A DNA stretch of 64,000 nt. Origin: Agarilytica sp033852165. Its GTDB lineage: Bacteria > Pseudomonadota > Gammaproteobacteria > Pseudomonadales > Cellvibrionaceae. Positions 44,353 to 52,010 of this stretch are shown here, in pieces; the first letter of the stretch is position 1; each line of letters starts with the position of its first letter. The stretch covers positions 16,306 to 80,305 of the forward strand of contig JAWSUZ010000028.1 of the NCBI GenBank assembly GCA_033852165.1. The letters run 5' to 3'. Under the pieces are notes generated by a model that saw nothing but the letters and a program-made list of their open reading frames with translations, ran no database searches and was not told the DNA's origin. The translations under genes were made by a program, and so were the position numbers.

Positions 44353-45129
44353 CTAAATAGTGCTTTTATCTTTTGAAAAACGCACACAAACACCCTTGGC
44401 CAGTAGCAGTTCACTGGGTTCATCAATGGCGGACCCACCGGGTTCTTCTTCAGATAAAATCAGAAAATCTGCGTCTGTTACCAGGCGCCATTGGGTCGTG
44501 TTTAATTCCAGTTGTTCGATGTTTGTGTTAGCAAATACGGTAATGGGTCTGGTTTCGCCATCGCGTTTTGATATTGCCCATAGCTGGATATGCGAATCGG
44601 GGTTTTCAATTGGAGCTTCCCATTTGAAAACCATACGTTTTTCATTAGCAGCGCTTAGCGCTGTTAACACGGCATTACCTTCTGTATCCGTAAGGACGGC
44701 AACATAGTCTGTATTGATCCCCGATTGCGCTAGGTGGGGGGGAGCCTTTGTTGTGGCTTGGGTACCAGCGGTAGGATCGTATCCAAACAAGACAAACATC
44801 AATGCAACCGCGGCAAAGCTGGGGCTTCCCCATTGCCAAAAGGCTTTCCAGTCAAAACCTTGATTATTTTGAGTCGGTGTTTTGTCGGCAGTGGGAGCAA
44901 TCGCAGCGGCAATTTTATCCCAGGTTTGTGGGCTGGGTTCTCGTTCTTCTTCTGGGTTGAGTTTCATAAGCTGCATTTCCCAAAACTGAACCGCTTTTCG
45001 TAGCGTTTCATCGCCTGAGAGTTTGGGTTCGAATAGGCGTTTTTCCTCTCTTGAAAGCGCGCCCGCGACATATTCAAATGCGAGTGAGTGACTATCTAGC
45101 GGCTTGCCGCTATCTTCGCTTCCAGACAT
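44353..45129 (-). CDS. anti-sigma factor, RskA-type
   Basis: 258 residues. The cytoplasmic N-terminus (LAFEYVAGALSREEKRLFEPKL..LRKAVQFWEMQLMKLNP) is of the anti-sigma helical type; then one membrane segment (FAAVALMFVLFGYDP) and a periplasmic RskA-like domain (WAISKRDGETRPITVF; EEPGGSAIDEPSELLLAKG). It overlaps the sigma gene by 34 bp and should hold that factor inactive until a cell-envelope signal triggers its proteolysis. Confidence 0.88.
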   Translation of the reverse strand: MSGSEDSGKPLDSHSLAFEYVAGALSREEKRLFEPKLSGDETLRKAVQFWEMQLMKLNPEEEREPSPQTWDKIAAAIAPTADKTPTQNNQGFDWKAFWQWGSPSFAAVALMFVLFGYDPTAGTQATTKAPPHLAQSGINTDYVAVLTDTEGNAVLTALSAANEKRMVFKWEAPIENPDSHIQLWAISKRDGETRPITVFANTNIEQLELNTTQWRLVTDADFLILSEEEPGGSAIDEPSELLLAKGVCVRFSKDKSTI

Positions 45130-45683
45130 TGTTTTAACCTTTCGGATCCCCGGCGTAACCAGGATTTTACCGTATTAACATTGGTTTCAAATTTTTCAGC
45201 CAACTCTTCGCGAGTGTAGCCATGAATGTACGCCAATTTGATACTTTGACTAATTTTTTCATTGAGCAAAGATAAGCAACCTTGGATTTCGGAATCCGTT
45301 TGTTGGCGAGAAGCTTCCTCCTCCGGTCCCGATTGACTGCTTTGGGTATCTAAGGTATCTAAAATATCTTGTGGATTCGTCACCACAAAGCGTTTGTTTA
45401 AACGTTTTTCTTTATCCAGGCGGTCTAAGGCGCGGTAACGGAGAATACTGGTCATCCATGTTAGTGGTTTAGCCAGGTGTGGGCGATAAGACGCGGCGTT
45501 TTCCCATATCTGAAGAAAGGCCTCTTGCAGGACTTCGCTGGCAGCTTCGTCATGTCTCACAATGCGATAAGCCACAGCATTGAGATAGGGGCCCAGCCGG
45601 TCGAATAACAGCTTTAATGCCAATTGGTCGCGTATAGCGCAGCGGGCGATCAAACCGAGTAATTCTTCATCTTTATCTTGCAT
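45096..45683 (-). CDS. ECF RNA polymerase sigma factor
   Basis: 195 residues. Region 2 is in LNAVAYRIVRHDEAASEVLQEAFLQIWENA with PLTWMTSILRYRALDRLDKE, and region 4 in GYTREELAEKFETNVNTVKSWLRRGSERLKQCL. It groups with the SigK/RskA-type ECF class. The anti-sigma gene overlaps downstream, and the LRR and porin genes that follow (gaps 112 bp and less) are candidate targets or members of the same transcript. Confidence 0.93.
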   Translation of the reverse strand: MQDKDEELLGLIARCAIRDQLALKLLFDRLGPYLNAVAYRIVRHDEAASEVLQEAFLQIWENAASYRPHLAKPLTWMTSILRYRALDRLDKEKRLNKRFVVTNPQDILDTLDTQSSQSGPEEEASRQQTDSEIQGCLSLLNEKISQSIKLAYIHGYTREELAEKFETNVNTVKSWLRRGSERLKQCLEAKIAASR

Positions 45684-45864
45684 GTATAGAGAGATCCTGT
45701 CGGCCTCGTATCAAAAGATTAGGGGGATTCTATTCTGTATACGAATGATGTGCTGAAAAAGTTGCGCTTTGTTGGAGGGTATTTGTGAATATTGCCATTA
45801 CGTTCTTGGTTAGCCCTATTTTAAGGGGCAATTGTGGCAAATATCCATAGGTTTGCTGATCTGA

Positions 45865-46044
45865 GTGCCACGATTGGGATCTGTTATGCAATTTACGCTA
45901 ACAGTTGGTATGAAATTACTTTATGGCGAAGCCTATCGTTCACCAACGACGAGGGAAAAGGGTGTGAATATTCTTGCGATCAACTTATTGGGTAACTCAA
46001 GAATAAAGCCAGAAACTATTTTCAAATATCACTATTACGGCTGA
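45865..46044 (+). pseudogene. TonB-dependent receptor fragment
   Basis: A 59-codon frame between a TGA and a TGA reads VPRLGSVMQFTLTVGMKLLY..GEAYRSPTTREKGVN..LLGNSRIKPETI. This is the conserved PRLGxV..LKLLYGEAFRAP..LLGNPxLKPETI block in the barrel of TonB-dependent receptors, with the usual ~700 residues missing on both sides. It is a decayed remnant in the ~420-bp spacer between the ECF sigma gene and the next gene; the rest of that spacer holds nothing I recognise. Confidence 0.72.
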
Positions 46045-46100
46045 GTGCGTACCAATTAATGTACGCTCTAGGGAAGTATTTCAGCGAAAAATAATTCGTT

Positions 46101-46874
46101 TCAGAGTTGTTTTATCCAGTTCTCGATATCAGAAATTCTGATCTTTTCAATTTCTTGCCAAAACTTAATCGCAAACTCTGGATAGTGTGAATAAAATTGA
46201 CGAGAAAGCGGCATAAAATAATCAGCCTTTATAAAAGGTGTGTCGAGTATAATTATGTCGTCTTGTAACCCCAGTCTCTTTAATATTCTCATTCCGCTGA
46301 TTTTTTCTGCAGCGAAGCCGTCTAAACGTCGATTGTTCACCAAAGAGAAGGATTGATCTATCTCGAAATTAACCGGTGGTAATACATCTAAACGCTTAAG
46401 CCTATCGTAGGCTACATAACCCAGTGCGGCACCAATTCCCGCTTTCACATTAGTGAAAAACCTGCCATCCCAAAGCAGATTAGAGTGCTTATGGGTGAAG
46501 ATTACGATCTCTGAACTCCAGATACGATATCGAGTGTCGATATCGCCATTTAATTTGGGAAATTTTCCCCATTCGTCACGCTCAGGAACCCAAATAGCCG
46601 GCGATAAAACATCGACCTGCCCGGATTTAAACATTTGAATACAGCGCTTCCAAGGCGCCTGAACGAGCTCGGCGCTTAAACCCAAATTTTTACAGGCTTT
46701 CCGAGCAATATTCACGATGATTTTTGTTTGCTTACTTAAACTATCGATTGCATCACTATAGGATCGATAAGATTGTTCTTCATAACAAAATCGTACGCTT
46801 TTGGGCTCATAGTGCGAGGCCTGTACATAAGGGGTAAGAACGGAGAGCAGCAAGCCGACAAACAGGTAAGGCAT
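46101..46874 (-). CDS. periplasmic substrate-binding protein (SBP_bac_3-like)
   Basis: 257 residues from ATG 46874; the frame is open to 46991, but a signal peptide (MPYLFVGLLLSVLTPYVQAS) begins here and the upstream part overlaps the DUF2789 gene. The fold matches the amino-acid-type extracellular solute-binding family: RFCYEEQSYRS, KACKNLGLSAELVQAPWKRCIQMFKSGQVDVLSPAIW, GAALGYVAYDRLKRL and SLVNNRRLDGFAAE. No ABC permease or ATPase is nearby, so it may serve as a sensor or orphan protein. It lies 20 bp behind DUF2789. Confidence 0.83.
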   Translation of the reverse strand: MPYLFVGLLLSVLTPYVQASHYEPKSVRFCYEEQSYRSYSDAIDSLSKQTKIIVNIARKACKNLGLSAELVQAPWKRCIQMFKSGQVDVLSPAIWVPERDEWGKFPKLNGDIDTRYRIWSSEIVIFTHKHSNLLWDGRFFTNVKAGIGAALGYVAYDRLKRLDVLPPVNFEIDQSFSLVNNRRLDGFAAEKISGMRILKRLGLQDDIIILDTPFIKADYFMPLSRQFYSHYPEFAIKFWQEIEKIRISDIENWIKQL

Positions 46875-46894
46875 AATAAACCGCCCCTCAAGGA

Positions 46895-47125
46895 TTACCT
46901 CAGCTGCGCATCCAATTGATCCACAATTTCTGCCCATTCTGAATCTTGCTGTAAACTCTCTTGAATAAACTGCATCTGTCCTGGAGACCAAAAATTTGCC
47001 TTATCCAACGCAATACTAGCCATAAGTGGCGAATGTTTTGCGATAAAGTTCGCGATGTCGTCATGACCATTGGGAAGACCCAACTGAGAGAAGAGGTCTT
47101 GTTGATTGTGGGAAGATGTATCCAT
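46895..47125 (-). CDS. DUF2789 family protein
   Basis: 76 residues matching the small proteobacterial DUF2789 family over its whole length: MDTSSHNQQDLFSQLGLPN, IANFIAKHSPLMASIALDKA, FWSPGQMQFIQESLQQDSEW, EIVDQLDAQLR. Function unknown, cytoplasmic. GGAG lies 6-9 bp before the ATG. First gene of a two-gene unit with the binding protein. Confidence 0.88.
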   Translation of the reverse strand: MDTSSHNQQDLFSQLGLPNGHDDIANFIAKHSPLMASIALDKANFWSPGQMQFIQESLQQDSEWAEIVDQLDAQLR

Positions 47126-47291
47126 GTTATTCTCCTAGAATTTTCAATTTTCATACCATTTATTATAGCTTTACGGTCGTCTACTTTTTTACAGACTCAT
47201 AGATTTTATTGGATGGTTATCGACTAATAATCCTTGTTTGTTATAGACAAATCGTATAGCTCGGTATTTGTTTAGAGGGTACTATAAATAA

Positions 47292-48035
47292 ATGAAAAAC
47301 TGGTTGGCTGGAACAGTAGAAAAAATAGTATGCCGAAATTCACGGCTATACTCGCTATTTGTTAGCGCTCCAACAATAGATTTTAAAGCGGGGCAATTTA
47401 CTTTCTTGGGAAATGAAATTGATGGCCAGAGGATATTTCGTCCGTACTCATTTGTAAATTCCCCCGATGACTCTACTTTAGAGTTCTATTTTAACAAGGT
47501 AGAAAATGGGGTCTTCACCACGTACCTCACATCGTTAACTACGGGTGATCATGTACGAGTATCACCAAAAGTTTCTGGATTAATGACGCTTGATGAGATC
47601 AGGGGTGCCGATAACCTATGGCTTATTGCCACTGGTACAGGAGTAGGGCCCTATATTTCGATACTAAAAACTAACGAGGTGTGGGAAAGATTCAATCAAG
47701 TGATTTTGGTATACGGGGTTCGTGAGAAGAACGACCTGGCTTTTCTTGAGGAAATTCAAACATTTACGAAGAAATCAAAACAAAACTTTACGGCGATATT
47801 TTGTACTAGCCGAGAAGATACTAACAGCACAGCTTACGGACGAATTCAGAACGTATTTAAATCAGGCGAACTCGAAGAAATCGCAAGCCTCACGATAACA
47901 AAAGAGCGCTCCCACGTAATGCTCTGTGGAAATTCAGGCATGATAAAAGAAATGCTTGAATTACTGAGCGCACGAGGCCTAAAAAAGAATAGACGAAGCG
48001 AACCAGGCAATATCACATTGGAAAAATACTGGTAA
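47292..48035 (+). CDS. second ferredoxin--NADP+ reductase-like protein
   Basis: 247 residues. FAD-binding FRPYSFVNSPDDSTLEFYFNKV, NADP-binding ATGTGVGPYISILKTNEVWERF, VYGVREKNDLAF and MLCGNSGMIKEMLELLSARG are present. It differs clearly from Fpr at 18513 and lacks that protein's Val-Glu type C-terminus, ending in GNITLEKYW. Probably transfers electrons between NADPH and a ferredoxin or flavodoxin. Divergent from the DUF2789 gene; base composition is more A/T-rich than fpr, which may indicate transfer. Confidence 0.88.
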   Translation: MKNWLAGTVEKIVCRNSRLYSLFVSAPTIDFKAGQFTFLGNEIDGQRIFRPYSFVNSPDDSTLEFYFNKVENGVFTTYLTSLTTGDHVRVSPKVSGLMTLDEIRGADNLWLIATGTGVGPYISILKTNEVWERFNQVILVYGVREKNDLAFLEEIQTFTKKSKQNFTAIFCTSREDTNSTAYGRIQNVFKSGELEEIASLTITKERSHVMLCGNSGMIKEMLELLSARGLKKNRRSEPGNITLEKYW

Positions 48036-48050
48036 TACGGTCAACGGCCT

Positions 48051-48239
48051 TTATCCGCAGTGGTTACAACGCACTTCCTCAAAAACCGTATCGAGTTCAG
48101 CCTCTTCCATAACATAATCCAATACAATACGCAGGGCCTTACCATCATCTGTCACACCGTATTTTTCTTTCATGGCCATTAACCAGTCTATTTGGTTCTG
48201 ATTAAGATCTATAGAATAATTTGTTTTGACACCACCCAT
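48051..48239 (-). CDS. small protein, possible ribbon-helix-helix regulator
   Basis: 62 residues from ATG 48239 (GGGAG 8 bp upstream decides this start over 48257). A strand-helix-helix pattern, KTNYSIDLNQNQIDWLMAMKEKY then DDGKALRIVLDYVMEE, resembles ribbon-helix-helix proteins. It ends in RCNHCG, a CxxC that could bind metal. Convergent with the reductase gene at 47292, 15 bp from its stop. No partner toxin adjacent. Confidence 0.6.
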   Translation of the reverse strand: MGGVKTNYSIDLNQNQIDWLMAMKEKYGVTDDGKALRIVLDYVMEEAELDTVFEEVRCNHCG

Positions 48240-48257
48240 ATTGCATTCTCCCATCAA

Positions 48258-48763
48258 TATTCATTGGCACGTTGATACTTTTTAAGGACTTTATCTGAAT
48301 TGAAGAATCGGAACTAAGTTGACGGGGCTGCATTAAGGTGACGCGGCTGCACTAAGTTAAATGGGCTGCACTAAGTGAATGGAAAACCCAATGAATAATG
48401 TGAACCATCGACAGTGTGCTTTTAGGCTATAGTGCGCAGTGTATCGACTTGATCCGATGCATTGAATTATAGCCGCCTCTTACAAAAGTGCTTATCTTCG
48501 AGTGAAAATAAATTCAGGCATCCACTTTAAAACTGTCCATTCTTAGCTAAAACCGTATTTTTATAGCACCATTTACTATTACTACTAGCCCTGCTTGGAA
48601 ATATTAAGCATAGGCGACATATTTAAATCCGGGCTAATCGTCTTTCGTGATGAGGATAACAAGGTCGTATTGGCCGCCATTGGGGTGTTTCAGCCCCCTG
48701 ATTAATCTCGACACTTGTTTTAACGTTTACTGTATCTGATCGATGTGCGTCTCAAGGAAATAG
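48258..48763. other. 505-bp region with loose repeats and one coding fragment
   Basis: Near 48320-48385 a unit like GGGGCTGCACTAAGTTGAC recurs three times loosely. Near the right end a short frame looks coding-derived (see 48589). Otherwise nothing. Confidence 0.5.
48589..48705 (+). pseudogene. unrecognised coding remnant
   Basis: A 38-codon frame without a start reads EILSIGDIFKSGLIVFRDED then NKVVLAAIGVFQPPD and stops. The composition is protein-like and ends in a natural stop, so it is probably the 3' end of a lost gene. I cannot name the family. Confidence 0.3.
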
Positions 48764-49954
48764 CTAAACCCTTTCGACAATCCAAGCCATTGCAATTATC
48801 GCTATTACGGTTGAGCTGGTTGATAAAAGGATCTGTGATGAAAACTGAATACGCCTTATCGCCAGTAAGAGAGGGACGACTAACAAAACAATAGCGATTT
48901 GCCCAAACTCAACCCCTAGATTAAAAGCGAAAATACTCAATAACTTTTGATCGCTAGGTAAGCCTAATTCACCTAATACTCCCGCGAATCCCATGCCGTG
49001 GATCAGCCCGAAGAAAAAAGTTAGCCAGGAAAGACGCATGATAAAAGAAAATATATTGTTGATCGCGGCGAATAAAACCGTTACCGCAATTCCGACCTCA
49101 ATCCAGCGGCTTGAAAATTGAATCCAATCCAGTGCTGTGGCCACCAAGGTTAAAGAGTGCGCGAGGGTAAAGGCACTGATAATACTGACAATGGTTATTA
49201 GGCGTTGCTTGGTATGGGTGTTTTTGTCTTTTGAATACACCACTGCTAATAAAAAGCACAGTAAAAATAAGATATGGTCGATGCCTATCCAAATATGCAA
49301 TATCCCTTGCCAAGTAAACTCAACCAATGTGTCTAGCCATGAGCCATTGTTGGCTTGTAGATGGATTTCTCTTTGCCCGTTGCTCATTACTCGGAAATGT
49401 TCATCTGACCCCACTTTAATGGTGGTGATTAATTTGTGGTTGCTGTCGAGTTCGTATAGTCCGCTGTAATGAATACTGAACTCTCCAGCAACCGAGCATT
49501 GGACACTGACAGGGAGCACAAGGTAGCTTTCGTTGTAGTGCGAATCAATTTTCCATTGGCCGGAATAGCTTTGTTGGCAGGGCGCTTGGTTTCGTTTAAT
49601 TTGAAGGCTTTTATTCAGGTAATCTTGTATGACTCCTTTTGAAACGAGGACTTCAGACCAGAGCAACTGGCCGTCTAAGTTTTTGTCGATGCCAATACTT
49701 CTTTCGAGATCAAATAGGCGGATTTGCAACTCTCCTGAAAAACTTCCGGATGCGCTTAAGTCGCCCTTGAGGTAGGCCGTGCTGAGTTGGTGACTATAGG
49801 CTGAAGCGGATGCAGTTATCGCGAAAAGTAAGGTGATCCATATTTTCAATGGGGTCAGACTCGATTGAAAATTGCTAATCTGAGTTGTATTCAGTTTTTC
49901 GTTTTCTTTCAATGGAGTCTGACCCCATTGAAATCGACCCCATAGAATTCTCAT
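48764..49954 (-). CDS. HupE/UreJ-family membrane protein with repeat-encoded N-terminus
   Basis: 396 residues. After an N-terminal leader and signal-like segment (IWITLLFAITASASAYS), a ~170-residue periplasmic beta domain (QLSTAYLKGDLSASGSFSGE) is followed by six or so TM helices with HIWIGIDHILFLLCFLL, SAFTLAHSLTLV and FFFGLIHGMGFAG, the His-rich signature of HupE/UreJ_2 proteins. The family is linked to metal transport or hydrogenase and urease accessory roles, but neither enzyme is here. Its ATG overlaps the TPR gene's stop by 4 bp. Residues ~6-36 are translated from an 89-bp repeat element. Confidence 0.87.
   Translation of the reverse strand: MRILWGRFQWGQTPLKENEKLNTTQISNFQSSLTPLKIWITLLFAITASASAYSHQLSTAYLKGDLSASGSFSGELQIRLFDLERSIGIDKNLDGQLLWSEVLVSKGVIQDYLNKSLQIKRNQAPCQQSYSGQWKIDSHYNESYLVLPVSVQCSVAGEFSIHYSGLYELDSNHKLITTIKVGSDEHFRVMSNGQREIHLQANNGSWLDTLVEFTWQGILHIWIGIDHILFLLCFLLAVVYSKDKNTHTKQRLITIVSIISAFTLAHSLTLVATALDWIQFSSRWIEVGIAVTVLFAAINNIFSFIMRLSWLTFFFGLIHGMGFAGVLGELGLPSDQKLLSIFAFNLGVEFGQIAIVLLVVPLLLAIRRIQFSSQILLSTSSTVIAIIAMAWIVERV
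49845..49933. mobile_element. 89-bp inverted-repeat element inside the HupE-like coding sequence
   Basis: Two inverted arms of about 26 bp (left TTCAATGGGGTCAGACTCGA.., right ..GAGTCTGACCCCATTGAA) differ by one base and enclose ~37 bp. The element is in the 5' coding region, and the frame reads through it without a stop. It belongs to the same family as 51042-51383. Confidence 0.85.
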
Positions 49955-51039
49955 AGCGATGCTCTTTCTAAAATTATTCTGTCTTTATGTTCTTTGGCCT
50001 GTTCCCAGTTTATTTTCGCCCAGTGTCGGGCTTTACTGGCATCAGGTTCGAGATCTAGGTAATAAATAGCGAGTTCACTGGCGTGGTGAATATCTTGTCG
50101 TTGTTCTCGTAACTCAACACGCGCCTTCATCGATGTTGACCATGTTGATCCTTCGACGCTATTGCATCGTGATTCAGCGATCGCGAGGCGTAGTATTAAT
50201 GCATCTTCCATGTAATCGAGATGGTTGGAAATTTTGGATAGTGAATGAAAGGCTTCGCAGTGTTTATTTTTCGCTAATTTTGAATCGGACCAATCGATAA
50301 TAAACCCCAGATCTTTATCATCCAAACTCATGTTCAACCATTCTTCACTTTCGTCGAACCTGCCTAAACGAATCGCCATCTCGGATAGAATTTGTCGGCT
50401 CCACACTTCTTTCTGATCACCGACTCTGCTGAGTTGGACGATTTTTTTTAGTTGATCGTAGCTATCGTTAAGCTTTCCTTGAAAACTGGTGACTTCTAAC
50501 AGGCATATGCTGGCGGTGATTAAGTCGCTTTTCCCCAGAAGTTTTGAACAAGAAGATCGAGCCGAAACGTAATCGTTTTTTATAATGTGTAATCGTGCAA
50601 TTAACAAATGTGCATCGATATTGTTGGGGTTCGAATTCTGAACTTTGCGGAGGTAAATTAAAGCTTCATCGAAATTATGTTGATGCTGTAAAATTCGTGC
50701 CCAAATAAAATCCAGCTGTGGGTAAACTGAAGAATCGGTTGAACGGTTTTTGTTAATCCAGGGTGTTAATGCGGCTTGTGCTAGCCCGTACATATACGAG
50801 TTGCCGGGTTTATTGGATTGATTAAGGTAATCCTGTGCTTCAGCTATCGCAGTTTCAACCGTGGCTTCAGTTTCAATCGAGTCTGACCCCATTGATCCCG
50901 ATTTCCAGCTGGCGACGACCATATTGGGGTCGTTGGGTATTATGGGTTCTGCGTAGGAGGTCATACTCTGCATGCTAAGGAGTAATATAACGACCAAAGG
51001 GAAAAAATAGGTCTGTTTCTTGTCGCGTAAATATTTCAT
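49951..51039 (-). CDS. exported TPR-like repeat protein
   Basis: 362 residues from ATG 51039; a TTG at 51054 lies in the neighbouring repeat. Signal peptide TYFFPLVVILLLSMQSMTSYA, then helical repeats: DFIWARILQHQHNFDEALIYLRKVQNSNPNNIDAHLLIARLHII is a clear TPR pair, with looser units through to residue 340. Residues 50-56 (MGSDSIE) are encoded by a GGGTCAGACTCGA-type repeat motif. No Shine-Dalgarno is visible because a repeat element ends 3 bp upstream. Last-but-one gene of the DUF4331 operon, coupled to the HupE-like gene by ATGA. Confidence 0.82.
   Translation of the reverse strand: MKYLRDKKQTYFFPLVVILLLSMQSMTSYAEPIIPNDPNMVVASWKSGSMGSDSIETEATVETAIAEAQDYLNQSNKPGNSYMYGLAQAALTPWINKNRSTDSSVYPQLDFIWARILQHQHNFDEALIYLRKVQNSNPNNIDAHLLIARLHIIKNDYVSARSSCSKLLGKSDLITASICLLEVTSFQGKLNDSYDQLKKIVQLSRVGDQKEVWSRQILSEMAIRLGRFDESEEWLNMSLDDKDLGFIIDWSDSKLAKNKHCEAFHSLSKISNHLDYMEDALILRLAIAESRCNSVEGSTWSTSMKARVELREQRQDIHHASELAIYYLDLEPDASKARHWAKINWEQAKEHKDRIILERASL
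50872..50896. repeat. single GGGTCAGACTCGA-type repeat motif in a coding region
   Basis: TTCAATCGAGTCTGACCCCA and the next bases match one arm of the elements at 49845 and 51042. It encodes Ser-Met-Gly-Ser-Asp-Ser-Ile-Glu in the TPR protein, in frame. Confidence 0.85.
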
Positions 51040-51041
51040 AA

Positions 51042-51383
51042 TTTTTAATTTCAATGGGGTCAGACTCGAATGGCACTTACTTAAGTATGAATTCTAGTGA
51101 GCATAGGGGGTATAGCGCATCATTCTCGTTCCTCACGCTCTGCGTGGGAATGCATACCGTACTCAGCATTTAATATTATCGACGTTATTTCTCAGCTTTG
51201 ATATGCATTCCCACGCAGAGCGTGAGGAACGAGAAAGTGTATCTGGCTGTAAGCTTTACCGTTATTGGGCTTAACTCTTAAGTAAGTACCATTCGAGTCA
51301 GACTCGATTGAACATAACGATTCTGATGGTCTTAAAAATGTTCGCTTACTTTCAATCGAGTCTGACCCCATTGAAATTAAAAA
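51042..51383. mobile_element. 342-bp MITE/REP-like element with 28-bp perfect terminal inverted repeats
   Basis: Bases 51042-51069 and 51356-51383 are exact inverses over 28 bp, including flanking A/T (TTTTTAATTTCAATGGGG..). Inside lie the GAATGGCACTTAC arm and its inverse, and the palindrome CTCGTTCCTCACGCTCTGCG near 51124 with its inverse near 51214-51233. It separates the small lipoprotein gene from the TPR gene and ends 3 bp before the TPR start codon. Confidence 0.88.
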
Positions 51384-51423
51384 GAGCACGTCCCTGTGCC
51401 TAAAGGTTCAACGCTAAAACGTT

Positions 51424-51999
51424 TTAGTTGTCTACCAAGTCATCGAACCCGGTCTCACTGTCGACCAAATCGCTTACAGATAATTGGTTAACAAACAAGG
51501 GCTCAGAGTCTTCATCGAGTTGTGTTATCTGATCAAGGATTGCCGACTCCGATAATTCTCGTTGTGCAACGGTTACCATAAAGCTTGTGCTCGATGTATT
51601 TCCCGCTGCATCACTGGCATCGACCGTAATCATCGTCTCGCCAACGGAATCCGAAGTTGGGGTAACAACTAAGCTACGTGTTCCCCCGCTTACGGATAGC
51701 GCTAGATCTTCATTGGCGATGAGGTCTGTGTTCGACGACGTAACCGTTACTGCAATTGTTGCGGCGGCGGTTCTATCGTCTTGTACAGATATATCAATCG
51801 CATCACTGTTTTGATCGGCTGATACGCTAACATCTGAAACATTGGAGATTGTTGGAGCCGTAGTGTCTGGGCCGGGAGAGCTGTAACCGCCTCCCCCACA
51901 AGCTGCGAGTATTCCAACACTGCTCATAGCGAGCAGCGCTTTTGCTGTTCGCGAGTAAGGTGCTGAAAGCAAGGCTGGACTGGTGAATAATTTTTTCAT
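51424..51999 (-). CDS. small lipoprotein with an Ig/cadherin-like domain
   Basis: 191 residues from ATG 51999 (GGAG 7 bp upstream; ATG 52011 is weaker). Lipobox GILAAC and a Gly-rich linker, then a beta-sandwich: TAPTISNVSDVSVSADQNSD..VTSSNTDLI..VTPTSDSVGETMITVDASDAAGN. The C-terminal tail is acidic and helical (ESAILDQITQLDEDSEP). Probably held at the outer membrane and partnering the DUF4331 protein, whose stop lies 11 bp upstream. Confidence 0.8.
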   Translation of the reverse strand: MKKLFTSPALLSAPYSRTAKALLAMSSVGILAACGGGGYSSPGPDTTAPTISNVSDVSVSADQNSDAIDISVQDDRTAAATIAVTVTSSNTDLIANEDLALSVSGGTRSLVVTPTSDSVGETMITVDASDAAGNTSSTSFMVTVAQRELSESAILDQITQLDEDSEPLFVNQLSVSDLVDSETGFDDLVDN

Positions 52000-52010
52000 A
52001 TCACACTCCA

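Noticed and set aside
46874..46991. 39-codon extension of the binding protein
   Set aside because: It overlaps the DUF2789 gene and lies before a clean signal peptide start.
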